Positions 1-5,602 of a stretch of DNA of 5,702 bases are shown piece after piece. The notes under the pieces were generated by a model, which worked only from the letters and a program-made list of their open reading frames with translations, was not told the DNA's origin and ran no database searches. The position numbers and the translations under genes are program-made. This DNA is from a bacterium (GTDB lineage Bacteria; Muiribacteriota; Ozemobacteria; Ozemobacterales; Ozemobacteraceae): the NCBI GenBank assembly GCA_016192885.1, contig JACPTH010000042.1:1-5702 (forward strand). Direction: 5' to 3'. Each line of letters starts with the position of its first letter. The first letter of the stretch is position 1.

Positions 1-573
1 GAATTCTTTTCCACGTTGGCGTCTCAAGCCGTAATTGCCTTCGAAAATGCCCGATTATACTCCTTGGCCATTACCGATTCGATTACCAAATTGTACGTTC
101 ACCGCTACTTCCAACTGCGACTCGATGAAGAAGTAAAGCGAAGTCAAAGGTACAACTCCACCATGTCCCTCCTTATGTGCGATATCGATCATTTTAAAGA
201 GATTAATGACACCTACGGGCACCAGCAGGGAGACCTTATTTTAAAAGAGATTAGCAATATTCTGCGTCGGGATATTCGCGTAACGGATATCCCCGCGCGT
301 TATGGGGGAGAAGAGTTCGTGATTATTCTCCCGGAAACGGCCATGGATGACGCCAAAATCGTAGCCGAGAGAATCCGCCGCGATATCGCGAAATTTGAAT
401 TCCCCGCCCTTGCGCAAAATCAACCGGCTATTCACGCGACTATTTCCATCGGCGTCGCGGGTTTCCCGATAAACGCAAATAATAAAGACGAGCTGATTCA
501 AAAAGCGGACAGTTCGATGTACCAAGCAAAAGGTTCCGGAAGAAACCGAGTGATTCTATGCAACAAAGAGTGA
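1..573 (+). CDS. GAF-GGDEF diguanylate cyclase, C-terminal part (5' truncated by window edge)
   Basis: The protein condenses two GTP into cyclic di-GMP, a cytoplasmic second messenger that commonly controls motility, pili and biofilm. The frame is open from base 1, so the true start lies to the left; the TTG at 16 is only an internal codon. Residues 1-20 of the visible part (FFSTLASQAVIAFENARLY) look like the last helix of a GAF sensor domain. A full GGDEF domain follows: D-S-I-T-K-L-Y-V-H-R-Y-F at 26-37, the metal-site block with D61 and D63, F65-K66, N69-D70, G73-H74 and G77-D78, and the GGEEF active site at 102-106. An RxxD inhibitory I-site (R93, D96) sits five residues before GGEEF, so product feedback inhibition is expected. 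The cyclase is judged catalytically competent. The GAF ligand and upstream domains are not visible. The next gene begins 16 bases after the stop. Confidence 0.93.
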   Translation, partial: EFFSTLASQAVIAFENARLYSLAITDSITKLYVHRYFQLRLDEEVKRSQRYNSTMSLLMCDIDHFKEINDTYGHQQGDLILKEISNILRRDIRVTDIPARYGGEEFVIILPETAMDDAKIVAERIRRDIAKFEFPALAQNQPAIHATISIGVAGFPINANNKDELIQKADSSMYQAKGSGRNRVILCNKE

Positions 574-589
574 GTTAGAACTTTTTTCT

Positions 590-1039
590 ATGGTTGATTT
601 AAAAATTACGGGCTTAAAATCGGGCGATTCACGAAAGCCAGGTTCTCGCAGAAAAAGCGTTCAGGGAAGTTCGGAACCCGCCTTTGTAAGCGCTTTTCAG
701 AATGTTAAATTCCGCGCTCTAGAAGGCGACTTAAAGGAACTTCTAAATCAAGTTAGGGCGCTCGGAGACTCGTTTTTTCGCTCTCCAACCGAATCCGGCC
801 TGGAAGAGTACAAAGACGGAATTCGACAGTTTTTAGAGCGAATTTCCAAGGAACTTTTTTCCCTGCATGAAGAGACAAGCATGCAAAATCCAAACCGACA
901 AAAAATCTTCCAGCTCGTGGATACCGTAAACCTTGAAATAGACACTCTAACCCGCGATACTCTTCAGAAAGATAAGGCTTTACAGTTGCTTGGCAGCCTC
1001 GACGACATTCGTGGGTTAGTCATGGATGCGATCATTTAA
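590..1039 (+). CDS. YaaR/DUF327 family protein
   Basis: A 149-residue cytoplasmic protein, close in length to Bacillus subtilis YaaR (about 146). Residues 1-30 are basic and probably disordered (several Arg, Lys, Ser, Gly). The rest is predicted helical: an amphipathic stretch at 40-64, then L-E-E-Y-K around 71-75 followed by F-L-E-R-I, a middle helix rich in Ile/Leu/Val near 105-125, and a C-terminal L-G-S-L-D-D-I-R-G-L-V segment at 133-143. The YK-xxx-xFL block and the closing I-R-G-L match what I remember of DUF327. The biochemical role of the family is unknown to me, so none is assigned. It lies between the cyclase gene (16-base gap) and rapZ (4-base gap), which suggests cotranscription. 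The ribosome binding site is weak (GAGTGAG about 15 bases upstream). Confidence 0.8.
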   Translation: MVDLKITGLKSGDSRKPGSRRKSVQGSSEPAFVSAFQNVKFRALEGDLKELLNQVRALGDSFFRSPTESGLEEYKDGIRQFLERISKELFSLHEETSMQNPNRQKIFQLVDTVNLEIDTLTRDTLQKDKALQLLGSLDDIRGLVMDAII

Positions 1040-1043
1040 GATA

Positions 1044-1919
1044 ATGAATTCAAGCGACTCCATTCAAATTACGATCATCACCGGGATGTCAGGGGCCGGA
1101 AAAACCCAGGCCATGCACTATTTCGAAGATGCCGGCCATTTTTGCGTTGATAACTTGCCTCCTGCTCTTCTTCCAAAATTCGCGCAACTTTGCATGGACA
1201 CCCAAGGGAAAATTTCGCAATTGGCCGTGGTTATAGATATTCGCGGAGGAGAATTTTTTCATTCCCTGTTCCAAACGCTTGACACGCTTAAACAACTTTC
1301 CATTCCCTACCGAATACTTTTCCTGGAAGCGTCGGATGAAGTTCTTGTCAGAAGGTTTTCGGAGACCCGTAGAAAACACCCTTTGAGCACCGGCGGCAGG
1401 ATTAGCGACGATATTGATTTCGAACGAAAAAAAATGGCCGCAATTAGGTCCGATGCCACATTTATCATCGATACTTCCTGTATTAACTCCCGGGAGTTAT
1501 ATGAAGAAATCAGAAAAGTGCTTGAAACCGAAGTCGCTTCCAAACGTTTGACCGTCATCGTGGTGAGTTTTGGCTTTAAATATGGCATTCCTCTCGATTC
1601 AGATTTGGTTTTCGATGTTAGGTTCTTGCCTAACCCGTTTTATATCCCCGAACTAAAAGAATCAAATGGTCTTGATGAGCGCGTTTACAATAATGTGATT
1701 AACTCGGCGGGAGGCGCGGAGTTCGCCCGTCGACTAAAGGAGTTTATCGAATACCTGATCCCTCAGTTTATTCATGAACCAAAAAGCCGCGTCCAAATCG
1801 CCATCGGGTGCACCGGCGGAAGGCATAGATCGGTCGCTTTCGCCGAATTCCTTTTTCGCGAATTGAAGGGAGAACAACTCGTCGTTCTTCGTCAACATCG
1901 CGATTTAGAGTCGGGGTGA
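1044..1919 (+). CDS. rapZ: RapZ/YvcJ nucleotide-binding adapter protein
   Basis: A 291-residue member of the RapZ (YhbJ/YvcJ) family. In Escherichia coli, RapZ binds GlmZ small RNA and guides RNase E, linking glucosamine-6-phosphate supply to GlmS; in Firmicutes, YvcJ binds and hydrolyses nucleotides. The actual role here is not shown by the sequence. Visible signatures are the Walker A loop GMSGAGKT at 14-21, the conserved D-N-L-P-P-A-L-L block, R-R-F-S-E-T-R-R-K-H-P-L, an I-D-T-S segment, S-F-G-F-K-Y-G-I-P followed by D-V-R-F-L-P-N-P-F, and the C-terminal GCTGGRHRSV at 255-264 with H-R-D-L-E near the end. Length is close to the E. coli protein (284). The in-frame ATG at 1026 would overlap yaaR by 14 bases and add six residues before the usual N-terminus, so 1044 is preferred; neither has a strong ribosome binding site. 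The 3' end overlaps the nadA ribosome binding site. Confidence 0.95.
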   Translation: MNSSDSIQITIITGMSGAGKTQAMHYFEDAGHFCVDNLPPALLPKFAQLCMDTQGKISQLAVVIDIRGGEFFHSLFQTLDTLKQLSIPYRILFLEASDEVLVRRFSETRRKHPLSTGGRISDDIDFERKKMAAIRSDATFIIDTSCINSRELYEEIRKVLETEVASKRLTVIVVSFGFKYGIPLDSDLVFDVRFLPNPFYIPELKESNGLDERVYNNVINSAGGAEFARRLKEFIEYLIPQFIHEPKSRVQIAIGCTGGRHRSVAFAEFLFRELKGEQLVVLRQHRDLESG

Positions 1920-1920
1920 T
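1913..1920 (+). promoter_or_regulatory. Ribosome binding site of nadA overlapping the rapZ stop codon
   Basis: GGGGTGAT contains GGTGAT, complementary to the 3' end of 16S rRNA (the AGGAGGTGATC region), and ends three bases before the TTG at 1924. The TGA inside it is the rapZ stop codon. This supports the TTG start, for which there is no nearby in-frame ATG, and suggests translational coupling of rapZ and nadA. Confidence 0.7.
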
Positions 1921-1923
1921 ATT

Positions 1924-2841
1924 TTGAATTCAAGCTTTTCGCAAATTCAAGTTGAAATCCGCAGGCTCGCGGATGAAAAGGGAATCGTAATTCTGGCCCA
2001 TAATTACCAACGCGGCGAAATTCAAGACGTTGCCCATTTTACCGGCGATTCTCTTCAAATGGCAAAATTCGCGGTACAAACATCCGGAAGCGCCATTCTG
2101 GTTTGCGGAGTGCGGTTTATGGCCGAAACCGCCGCGATCTTGAACCCCCGGCGCCATGTTTATATTCCTGAACCTGACGCAGGGTGCCCTATGGCAAATA
2201 TGATCGATGAAAACACCCTTCGTCGACTTCGCCTCGAAAACCCAACCGCGGTTGTGGTATGTTACGTGAACTCAAGCGCCGAAGTGAAGGCGTTAAGCGA
2301 TATTTGCTGTACTTCTAGCAACGCCGTCCGGGTAGTAGCTTCCATTCCGAAGGAAAAGCCGGTCCTTTTTATTCCCGACCAAAACCTTGGAGGTTTCGTG
2401 AAGCGATCGTTAAATCGAGAAAATATGATTTTATTCCCTGGTTATTGCCATGTTCACAACTATCTAAATGTAAAATCAATTAAGGAACTTAAAGAAAGTG
2501 ACCCTGATTCGATTCTTCTTATGCACCCGGAATGTACTCAAGAAGCCCTAAAACTAGCCGACCACATAGCAAGTACAGGGCAAATGATAGAATTCGTAAA
2601 AAAATCTCAAGCAAAATCATTTATTATTGTCACAGAACGAGAAATTACTTATCCCCTTAAAAAAGCGAATCCCGATAAAAAATTCATTCACCCGGACCCC
2701 CCGCTTCTTTGCCCAAATATGAAATTAACGACTATTCAAAAAGTTCTTGAAGCGGTAAAATCCCCCGCGCACCGAGTAACCGTATCTGAATCGGTCAGAA
2801 TCAGTGCGGTCCAAGCCTTAAACCGAATGCTGGAAGTGTGA
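1924..2841 (+). CDS. nadA: Quinolinate synthase NadA
   Basis: A cytoplasmic [4Fe-4S] enzyme that condenses iminoaspartate (from NadB) with dihydroxyacetone phosphate to give quinolinate, the second step of de novo NAD synthesis from aspartate. The 305-residue length is typical of the compact family members. The three cluster ligands are recognisable: C88 in AGCPMA, C204 in HPEC and C263 in CPNMK. Other family blocks are A-H-N-Y-Q at 25-29, G-D-S-L near 41, CGVRFMAETA at 61-70, Y-V-N-S-S-A-E-V-K-A near 114-123, P-D-Q-N-L-G at 151-156 and P-G-Y-C-H-V-H at 172-178. Start is TTG at 1924, supported by the overlapping ribosome binding site. In the usual T-E-x-G block a Glu (E240) stands where I would expect Gly; from memory this is unusual but may be tolerated. 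No nadB or nadC is in the window. No clear terminator follows in the 43 bases before the convergent gene. Confidence 0.97.
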   Translation: MNSSFSQIQVEIRRLADEKGIVILAHNYQRGEIQDVAHFTGDSLQMAKFAVQTSGSAILVCGVRFMAETAAILNPRRHVYIPEPDAGCPMANMIDENTLRRLRLENPTAVVVCYVNSSAEVKALSDICCTSSNAVRVVASIPKEKPVLFIPDQNLGGFVKRSLNRENMILFPGYCHVHNYLNVKSIKELKESDPDSILLMHPECTQEALKLADHIASTGQMIEFVKKSQAKSFIIVTEREITYPLKKANPDKKFIHPDPPLLCPNMKLTTIQKVLEAVKSPAHRVTVSESVRISAVQALNRMLEV

Positions 2842-2884
2842 TTCGACAGGTTAGTTTTAATACGGGTTATTGCTGATTCTTAAT

Positions 2885-4114
2885 TTACTCTTTACCTTTC
2901 TTAAATCTAATCTGGATCTCCCCTTTCCAAATCGACTTCTCTCCAAGAGTCGAAGCGGATACTTGTGTGACCAGATAATCAACGGCTTTTGGAGAAAGTT
3001 TCCTTAAAAAAACGTTAATGGAGTTCATTCCTCCGGCCGTGATTTGATAAGTTCCGGAAACGATTTTATCGCTGTCAGGATTGCTTTCTTGATTGGGTTG
3101 AATTTTCAGGTCGCATTCGTTGGCGGTTTCTTCAAGAAACTCGTTCATTCCGGAAACCGGAGAAATTGAAGGGTTTTTTTCAGGGAGCCCATTCAAAAGA
3201 AGGGTAATTTCTAAGCTTTTTCCGTCATTCTCGCTTTTAACATCTTTAACTTTGCTTTTTGAAACTTCTTCCATGATTCCCTTCATCTCATCAGCATTCA
3301 TTTGGTCATTACCCGCTAGAATTATCGAGACCGCAACGCCCTCATCGCTTTTTGAGAAGTCCTTGCAACCGAAAGACGTAATTTTCCCCTTAACTTTCGA
3401 ATTGTTTAGAAAATCATCAAGGGAATCGGCTATCAACATTGAGGCGTAGGTCGGCGGAGCGCGGTCAGATACCATTGTTTCTTCAGGAATCACATCCGGT
3501 TTTGGGGAAGCCTTTTGCAGCTTTTCGACGAATTCTTTAATCTTTTTACTGTTCGGAGCTGATTTTTGCGCTATTTCAATGTTTCTCCAAGCGTCCAAAA
3601 AATCCTTTTTCTTGGCGGAAATCACGGCTTTCATGAAACGACCTTTCGCGAAATCGGGAACTCTCTCAAAAATCAACTTTAATTCTTCGCTCGTTCGCTC
3701 AAAGTTATTCATTTTAAAATATCTGGTTGCAAGCTTCATATGCGCTTCGCAAAACATCTTATCATTCTCATCAATTTTCCCGGGCGCGGAAATGGTCGGC
3801 ATTTGACCGCCCGAAGGCCCTGAATTTCCCGATGTTGAGGAATCTCCTGAGGATGATGAATCTCCAGATTCCGAAGAAGTGTCCGAATCCCCTGAATTCC
3901 CTGAATCACCGGACGCCGAACTATTATCGCCGTCTTTTTTCAAATACTTATCGATTCCGCCTTTTATCTTTTCAATCTGCTCGGGGCTTAAATTTTTCGC
4001 TAAAATAACTCGCTCCGAAGATTCGCCCCCATTTGCATGGGGAAGAAATGCAACGCAAAAACAAATTCCAACAAGGTGAAATTTTAATAAATCACTTATT
4101 TCAAAAAATCTCAT
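2885..4114 (-). CDS. Exported protein with Ser/Gly-rich linker, TPR-like helices and PilO-like C-terminus; function unknown
   Basis: A 409-residue protein I do not recognise as a named family. The start at 4114 is chosen because GGGAGGT lies just upstream and a signal peptide follows; an upstream in-frame ATG at 4174 would add 20 residues before it. Residues 1-11 are charged, 12-25 hydrophobic, and cleavage is likely near A27-N28-G29. Residues 61-104 are almost entirely Ser, Gly, Asp, Asn and Thr, probably a flexible linker. Residues about 122-190 form two 34-residue TPR-like helical hairpins. Residues 247-309 look like an alpha/beta unit, and 323-405 (N-E-F-L-E-E-T-A, then S-G-T-Y-Q-I, then I-N-V-F-L-R-K-L) weakly recall the ferredoxin-like fold of PilO/GspM. 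That reading and the neighbouring pseudopilin genes suggest a periplasmic role near pilus or secretion machinery, but this is inference. It is convergent with nadA and divergent from the pilin genes. Confidence 0.8.
   Translation of the reverse strand: MRFFEISDLLKFHLVGICFCVAFLPHANGGESSERVILAKNLSPEQIEKIKGGIDKYLKKDGDNSSASGDSGNSGDSDTSSESGDSSSSGDSSTSGNSGPSGGQMPTISAPGKIDENDKMFCEAHMKLATRYFKMNNFERTSEELKLIFERVPDFAKGRFMKAVISAKKKDFLDAWRNIEIAQKSAPNSKKIKEFVEKLQKASPKPDVIPEETMVSDRAPPTYASMLIADSLDDFLNNSKVKGKITSFGCKDFSKSDEGVAVSIILAGNDQMNADEMKGIMEEVSKSKVKDVKSENDGKSLEITLLLNGLPEKNPSISPVSGMNEFLEETANECDLKIQPNQESNPDSDKIVSGTYQITAGGMNSINVFLRKLSPKAVDYLVTQVSASTLGEKSIWKGEIQIRFKKGKE
3803..3934 (-). repeat. Low-complexity Ser/Gly/Asp-coding segment
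   Basis: Within the exported-protein gene, residues 61-104 are built from short variations on G-D-S, S-G-N and S-S-S. The DNA shows degenerate repetition of TCTCC, GAATC and TCCGA on the + strand. It behaves as a spacer between the N-terminal region and the TPR-like helices and may vary in length between strains. Confidence 0.7.
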
Positions 4115-4117
4115 ACT

Positions 4118-4124
4118 ACCTCCC
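4118..4124 (-). promoter_or_regulatory. Strong ribosome binding site for the exported-protein gene
   Basis: On the - strand GGGAGGT precedes the ATG at 4114 by three bases. This decides the start codon over the upstream ATG at 4174, which would leave this site inside the coding region. A second purine run, GGAGGGA on the - strand near 4131-4137, has no start codon at suitable distance. Confidence 0.75.
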
Positions 4125-4139
4125 GATAATTCCCTCCAT

Positions 4140-4160
4140 AGCTTTATGTTGATAGCTGAT
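4140..4160. repeat. Degenerate heptamer array (AGCTGAT family), three units
   Basis: Three 7-base steps begin at 4140, 4147 and 4154. The last is AGCTGAT and the first, AGCTTTA, shares its AGCT core; the middle unit shares the TGAT end. It lies in the 5' region of the - strand gene. Too short and degenerate to be certain alone, but it matches the motif of the array at 4247-4267. Confidence 0.4.
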
Positions 4161-4241
4161 ATTAAAGATAACACAAATTGTCCCTTATTGAGAAAAGATA
4201 ACCGTCCAGTGCCTTGGCGGAGAATTAGCTGATAGATTTTC

Positions 4242-4270
4242 CGGACAGCTGACAGCTGATAGCTTATAAT
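4242..4270 (+). promoter_or_regulatory. Possible promoter of the pilin cluster, giving a leaderless transcript
   Basis: TATAAT at 4265-4270 matches the -10 consensus exactly. CGGACA at 4242-4247 matches four of six -35 positions, and the spacer is exactly 17 bases. A start of transcription about seven bases past the -10 would fall at or near the ATG at 4277, giving little or no 5' leader. This agrees with the absence of a good ribosome binding site there. The spacer is almost entirely heptamer repeat DNA. The match could be fortuitous. Confidence 0.45.
4247..4267. repeat. Heptamer array (AGCTGAT family) within promoter spacer
   Basis: Three consecutive 7-base units begin at 4247, 4254 and 4261: AGCTGAC, AGCTGAT and AGCTTAT. 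The last unit supplies part of the possible -10 element of the pilin promoter. Confidence 0.7.
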
Positions 4271-4276
4271 AGAAGT

Positions 4277-4879
4277 ATGAAGAATGCCGGTTTTCGAGGA
4301 TTTACGATTATTGAATTAGCCATTGTTGTTTTGGTAATTGGAATCATGGCCGCTGCGGGTTTCCCTAAATTGGTCAACTTCGCTCAAAGCGCACGTCTTG
4401 AACAAGAAGCCCGAATCATTTACAATGACATTCGAACCGTTCGCGACGTATCAATTGCCGTTGGAGGTGGCACGGTAAGCAGCGGAAGCGTGGCTTTTGG
4501 AATTATCGGCCCGGGGAACTTTTTTATCGCCGCAACAGGCACGATAGCCACTCCGGCAACCGCATACAACCTTTTTGATCCAAGATTTATTCCAGGCGAC
4601 CCAAATGGTCGAATTCGCCCGCTATTCTTAGATTCCAATGCGGCACGCGAAATCGGCACGTATAGCGTTTGCCTTCTTTCTCCAGTTGCGACTATCACGT
4701 TTGATGAATTCGGTCGGTTGGCGCCGCCCACTCCGGCAAGCATTACGCTATTCGTGTGTTTCTACGTTTCGAGTACCGTTCCTCCAACCATTTTGAGCTC
4801 GGTAGATATCGGAACATGGGCTATAATTATTTCAAATGCCGCTACCCCGACCCCATGCATGTCTCTTCGGAAGTTGTAA
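4277..4879 (+). CDS. FimT/GspH-like minor pseudopilin precursor
   Basis: A 200-residue prepilin. Minor pseudopilins of this group sit at the tip of type IV pili or type II secretion pseudopili and help start assembly; they are processed by prepilin peptidase at the inner membrane. The short basic leader ends at G8, followed by F9-T-I-I-E13, so cleavage G8/F9 leaves Glu at mature +5 as required. Residues 12-29 form the hydrophobic assembly helix. The segment about 40-60 (R-L-E-Q-E-A-R-I-I-Y-N-D-I-R-T-V-R-D) resembles the GspH/FimT pattern, and I-T-F-D-E-F-G-R-L at 140-148 fits the F-x-x-x-G-R motif of the family's C-terminal half. Cysteines at 132, 161 and 194 could allow one disulfide. The start ATG has no strong ribosome binding site but lies where a leaderless transcript would begin. 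It heads a likely operon with the PilV-like gene. FimT versus GspH cannot be settled here. Confidence 0.88.
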   Translation: MKNAGFRGFTIIELAIVVLVIGIMAAAGFPKLVNFAQSARLEQEARIIYNDIRTVRDVSIAVGGGTVSSGSVAFGIIGPGNFFIAATGTIATPATAYNLFDPRFIPGDPNGRIRPLFLDSNAAREIGTYSVCLLSPVATITFDEFGRLAPPTPASITLFVCFYVSSTVPPTILSSVDIGTWAIIISNAATPTPCMSLRKL

Positions 4880-4963
4880 GATAGATTAGGAGATAGAAGT
4901 AAGAAGATAGAAGGTAGAAGAATAGGAGAAATCAAAAATCGGCGATCAGAAATCAAAAATTCC
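4880..4963. repeat. Twelve-unit degenerate heptamer array between two pseudopilin genes
   Basis: Almost the whole gap between the two pilin genes, starting at the base after the stop codon, keeps a 7-base phase for 84 bases. The first half is built of TAGAAGN-type units (at 4894, 4908 and 4915, among others). The second half switches, in the same phase, to AAATCNN-type units (AAATCAA at 4929 and 4950, AAATCGG at 4936). A 12-base direct repeat, GAAATCAAAAAT, occurs at 4928-4939 and 4949-4960, exactly 21 bases apart. No terminator or promoter is evident inside it. Confidence 0.75.
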
Positions 4964-4973
4964 CCGAGTTAGA

Positions 4974-5522
4974 ATGAAAGAGAAGGAAACGGCGCCCCGC
5001 AGATCGACGTCCATGGCGATTCTGAATTCTGACTCCCGGCTCCTGACTTCCGGTAAAAGCGGTTACCTTCTCATGGAAGCTCTTCTTGCCATGCTGTTGT
5101 TAGCCGCAATCGTTGGGGGAATGCTTTCCTCAATCATGAGCGCGAATTCTGAAATGAAAGACGCTAAAGTACAAGCTCAGACAACCATGCTTTGTGAGGC
5201 AAAGATAGAGGAACTCCGCTGGAGATGGGGAGCGCAACCGGCAATTGGGGGGTGGGGCGGAAAACCTCCGATTAACCCTGTGGATTGGGCTTCCGGAGCC
5301 GCCTTAACAGTCGACCCCGCAAGCAATCCAAGGTTGTTCATTGCAAGTTACACGATAGCGACGTATATCATCAACGTTCCATTGCTTCCTCCCAATGACG
5401 TTGCAACTCTTTATCGCCTAACCGCGGAAGTTTTCCCGGTTACCGACCTTGGAGGGAACTTTATTCGTATTTCAGGTGTGGGAGCTACGTTGACCACCCT
5501 GCTTGCTCCAAGAGGCCCATGA
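4974..5522 (+). CDS. PilV/GspI-like minor pseudopilin precursor with unusually long leader
   Basis: A prepilin of 182 residues from the first ATG, or 169 from the in-frame ATG at 5013. The cleavage site is G30/Y31, with L-L-M-E35 giving Glu at mature +5 and a hydrophobic helix at 32-55. The following S-E-M-K-D-A-K-V-Q-A-Q and C-E-A-K-I-E-E-L-R region fits the PilV/GspI pattern of an amphipathic helix after the membrane segment. The mature protein would be about 152 residues, normal for minor pilins; it is processed and inserted at the inner membrane. The leader is odd: minor prepilin leaders are usually 6-15 residues, while this one is 30 (or 17). Leader residues 17-25 are encoded by a 7-bp repeat array. 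Neither ATG has a convincing ribosome binding site, so the start is uncertain. Position after the FimT-like gene and before a possible third pilin gene matches fimT-pilV-pilW operons. Confidence 0.85.
   Translation: MKEKETAPRRSTSMAILNSDSRLLTSGKSGYLLMEALLAMLLLAAIVGGMLSSIMSANSEMKDAKVQAQTTMLCEAKIEELRWRWGAQPAIGGWGGKPPINPVDWASGAALTVDPASNPRLFIASYTIATYIINVPLLPPNDVATLYRLTAEVFPVTDLGGNFIRISGVGATLTTLLAPRGP
5022..5049. repeat. Heptamer array (CTGACTC family) inside the PilV-like leader coding sequence
   Basis: Four consecutive 7-base units begin at 5022, 5029, 5036 and 5043, including CTGAATT, CTGACTC and CTGACTT; the third is a variant (CCGGCTC). They encode leader residues L17 to T25. Because seven is not a multiple of three, gain or loss of one unit would shift the frame. 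Confidence 0.7.
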
Positions 5523-5535
5523 AGGAATGGCAAAA

Positions 5536-5570
5536 CTCAGCTATCAGCGCTCGGTTGATTGCTGAAGGCT
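5536..5570. repeat. Degenerate heptamer array downstream of the PilV-like gene
   Basis: Five 7-base steps begin at 5536, 5543, 5550, 5557 and 5564. Read on the - strand, units such as AGCTGAG and CGCTGAT belong to the same AGCTGAT family found at 4140-4160 and 4247-4267, here inverted. It lies in the 80-base gap between the PilV-like stop and the third gene. Confidence 0.5.
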
Positions 5571-5602
5571 TATAAAGAATGCAAGGGGTTACTTGAAAAA
5601 AA

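Larger units (their letters stand above)
4115..4276. other. Divergent intergenic region between exported-protein gene and pilin cluster
   Basis: This 162-base region carries the start signals of two divergent genes. It holds the strong - strand ribosome binding site, two short degenerate 7-bp arrays with AGCTGAT-type units (4140-4160 and 4247-4267), a further single AGCTGAT at 4227-4233, and a possible + strand promoter at 4242-4270. On the - strand only weak promoter-like pairs are visible (for example TTGTGT at 4176-4171 with TATCAA at 4154-4149), not enough to call a promoter. No hairpin terminator or RNA gene is evident. Confidence 0.6.

Noticed and set aside
1026..1043. Earlier in-frame ATG for rapZ, giving six extra residues and overlap with yaaR
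   Set aside because: The ATG at 1044 places Walker A at residue 14, closer to the family's usual N-terminus, and the earlier start has no better ribosome binding site. Not excluded experimentally.
2842..2884. Rho-independent terminator between the convergent nadA and exported-protein genes
   Set aside because: Only a 4-bp AATA/TATT pairing is visible, with no GC-rich stem and no U-tract.
4055..4072. Lipoprotein signal (lipobox) in the - strand exported protein
   Set aside because: The cysteines at residues 18 and 20 are preceded by V-G-I and C-F, not by a good L-A/S-G/A-C pattern; an ordinary signal peptidase I site near residue 28 fits better.
3727..4079. Open frames on the + strand opposite the exported-protein gene
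   Set aside because: They mirror the Ser/Gly/Asp-rich coding segment of the - strand gene; low complexity keeps the antisense frame open without any recognisable protein features.
4115..4174. N-terminal extension of the - strand exported protein from ATG 4174
   Set aside because: It would put 20 residues before the signal peptide and bury a strong ribosome binding site inside the coding region; 4114 fits better.
4420..4743. 107-residue open frame on the - strand opposite the FimT-like gene
   Set aside because: It lies wholly within a convincing prepilin gene on the other strand, and shows no motif, signal peptide or ribosome binding site.
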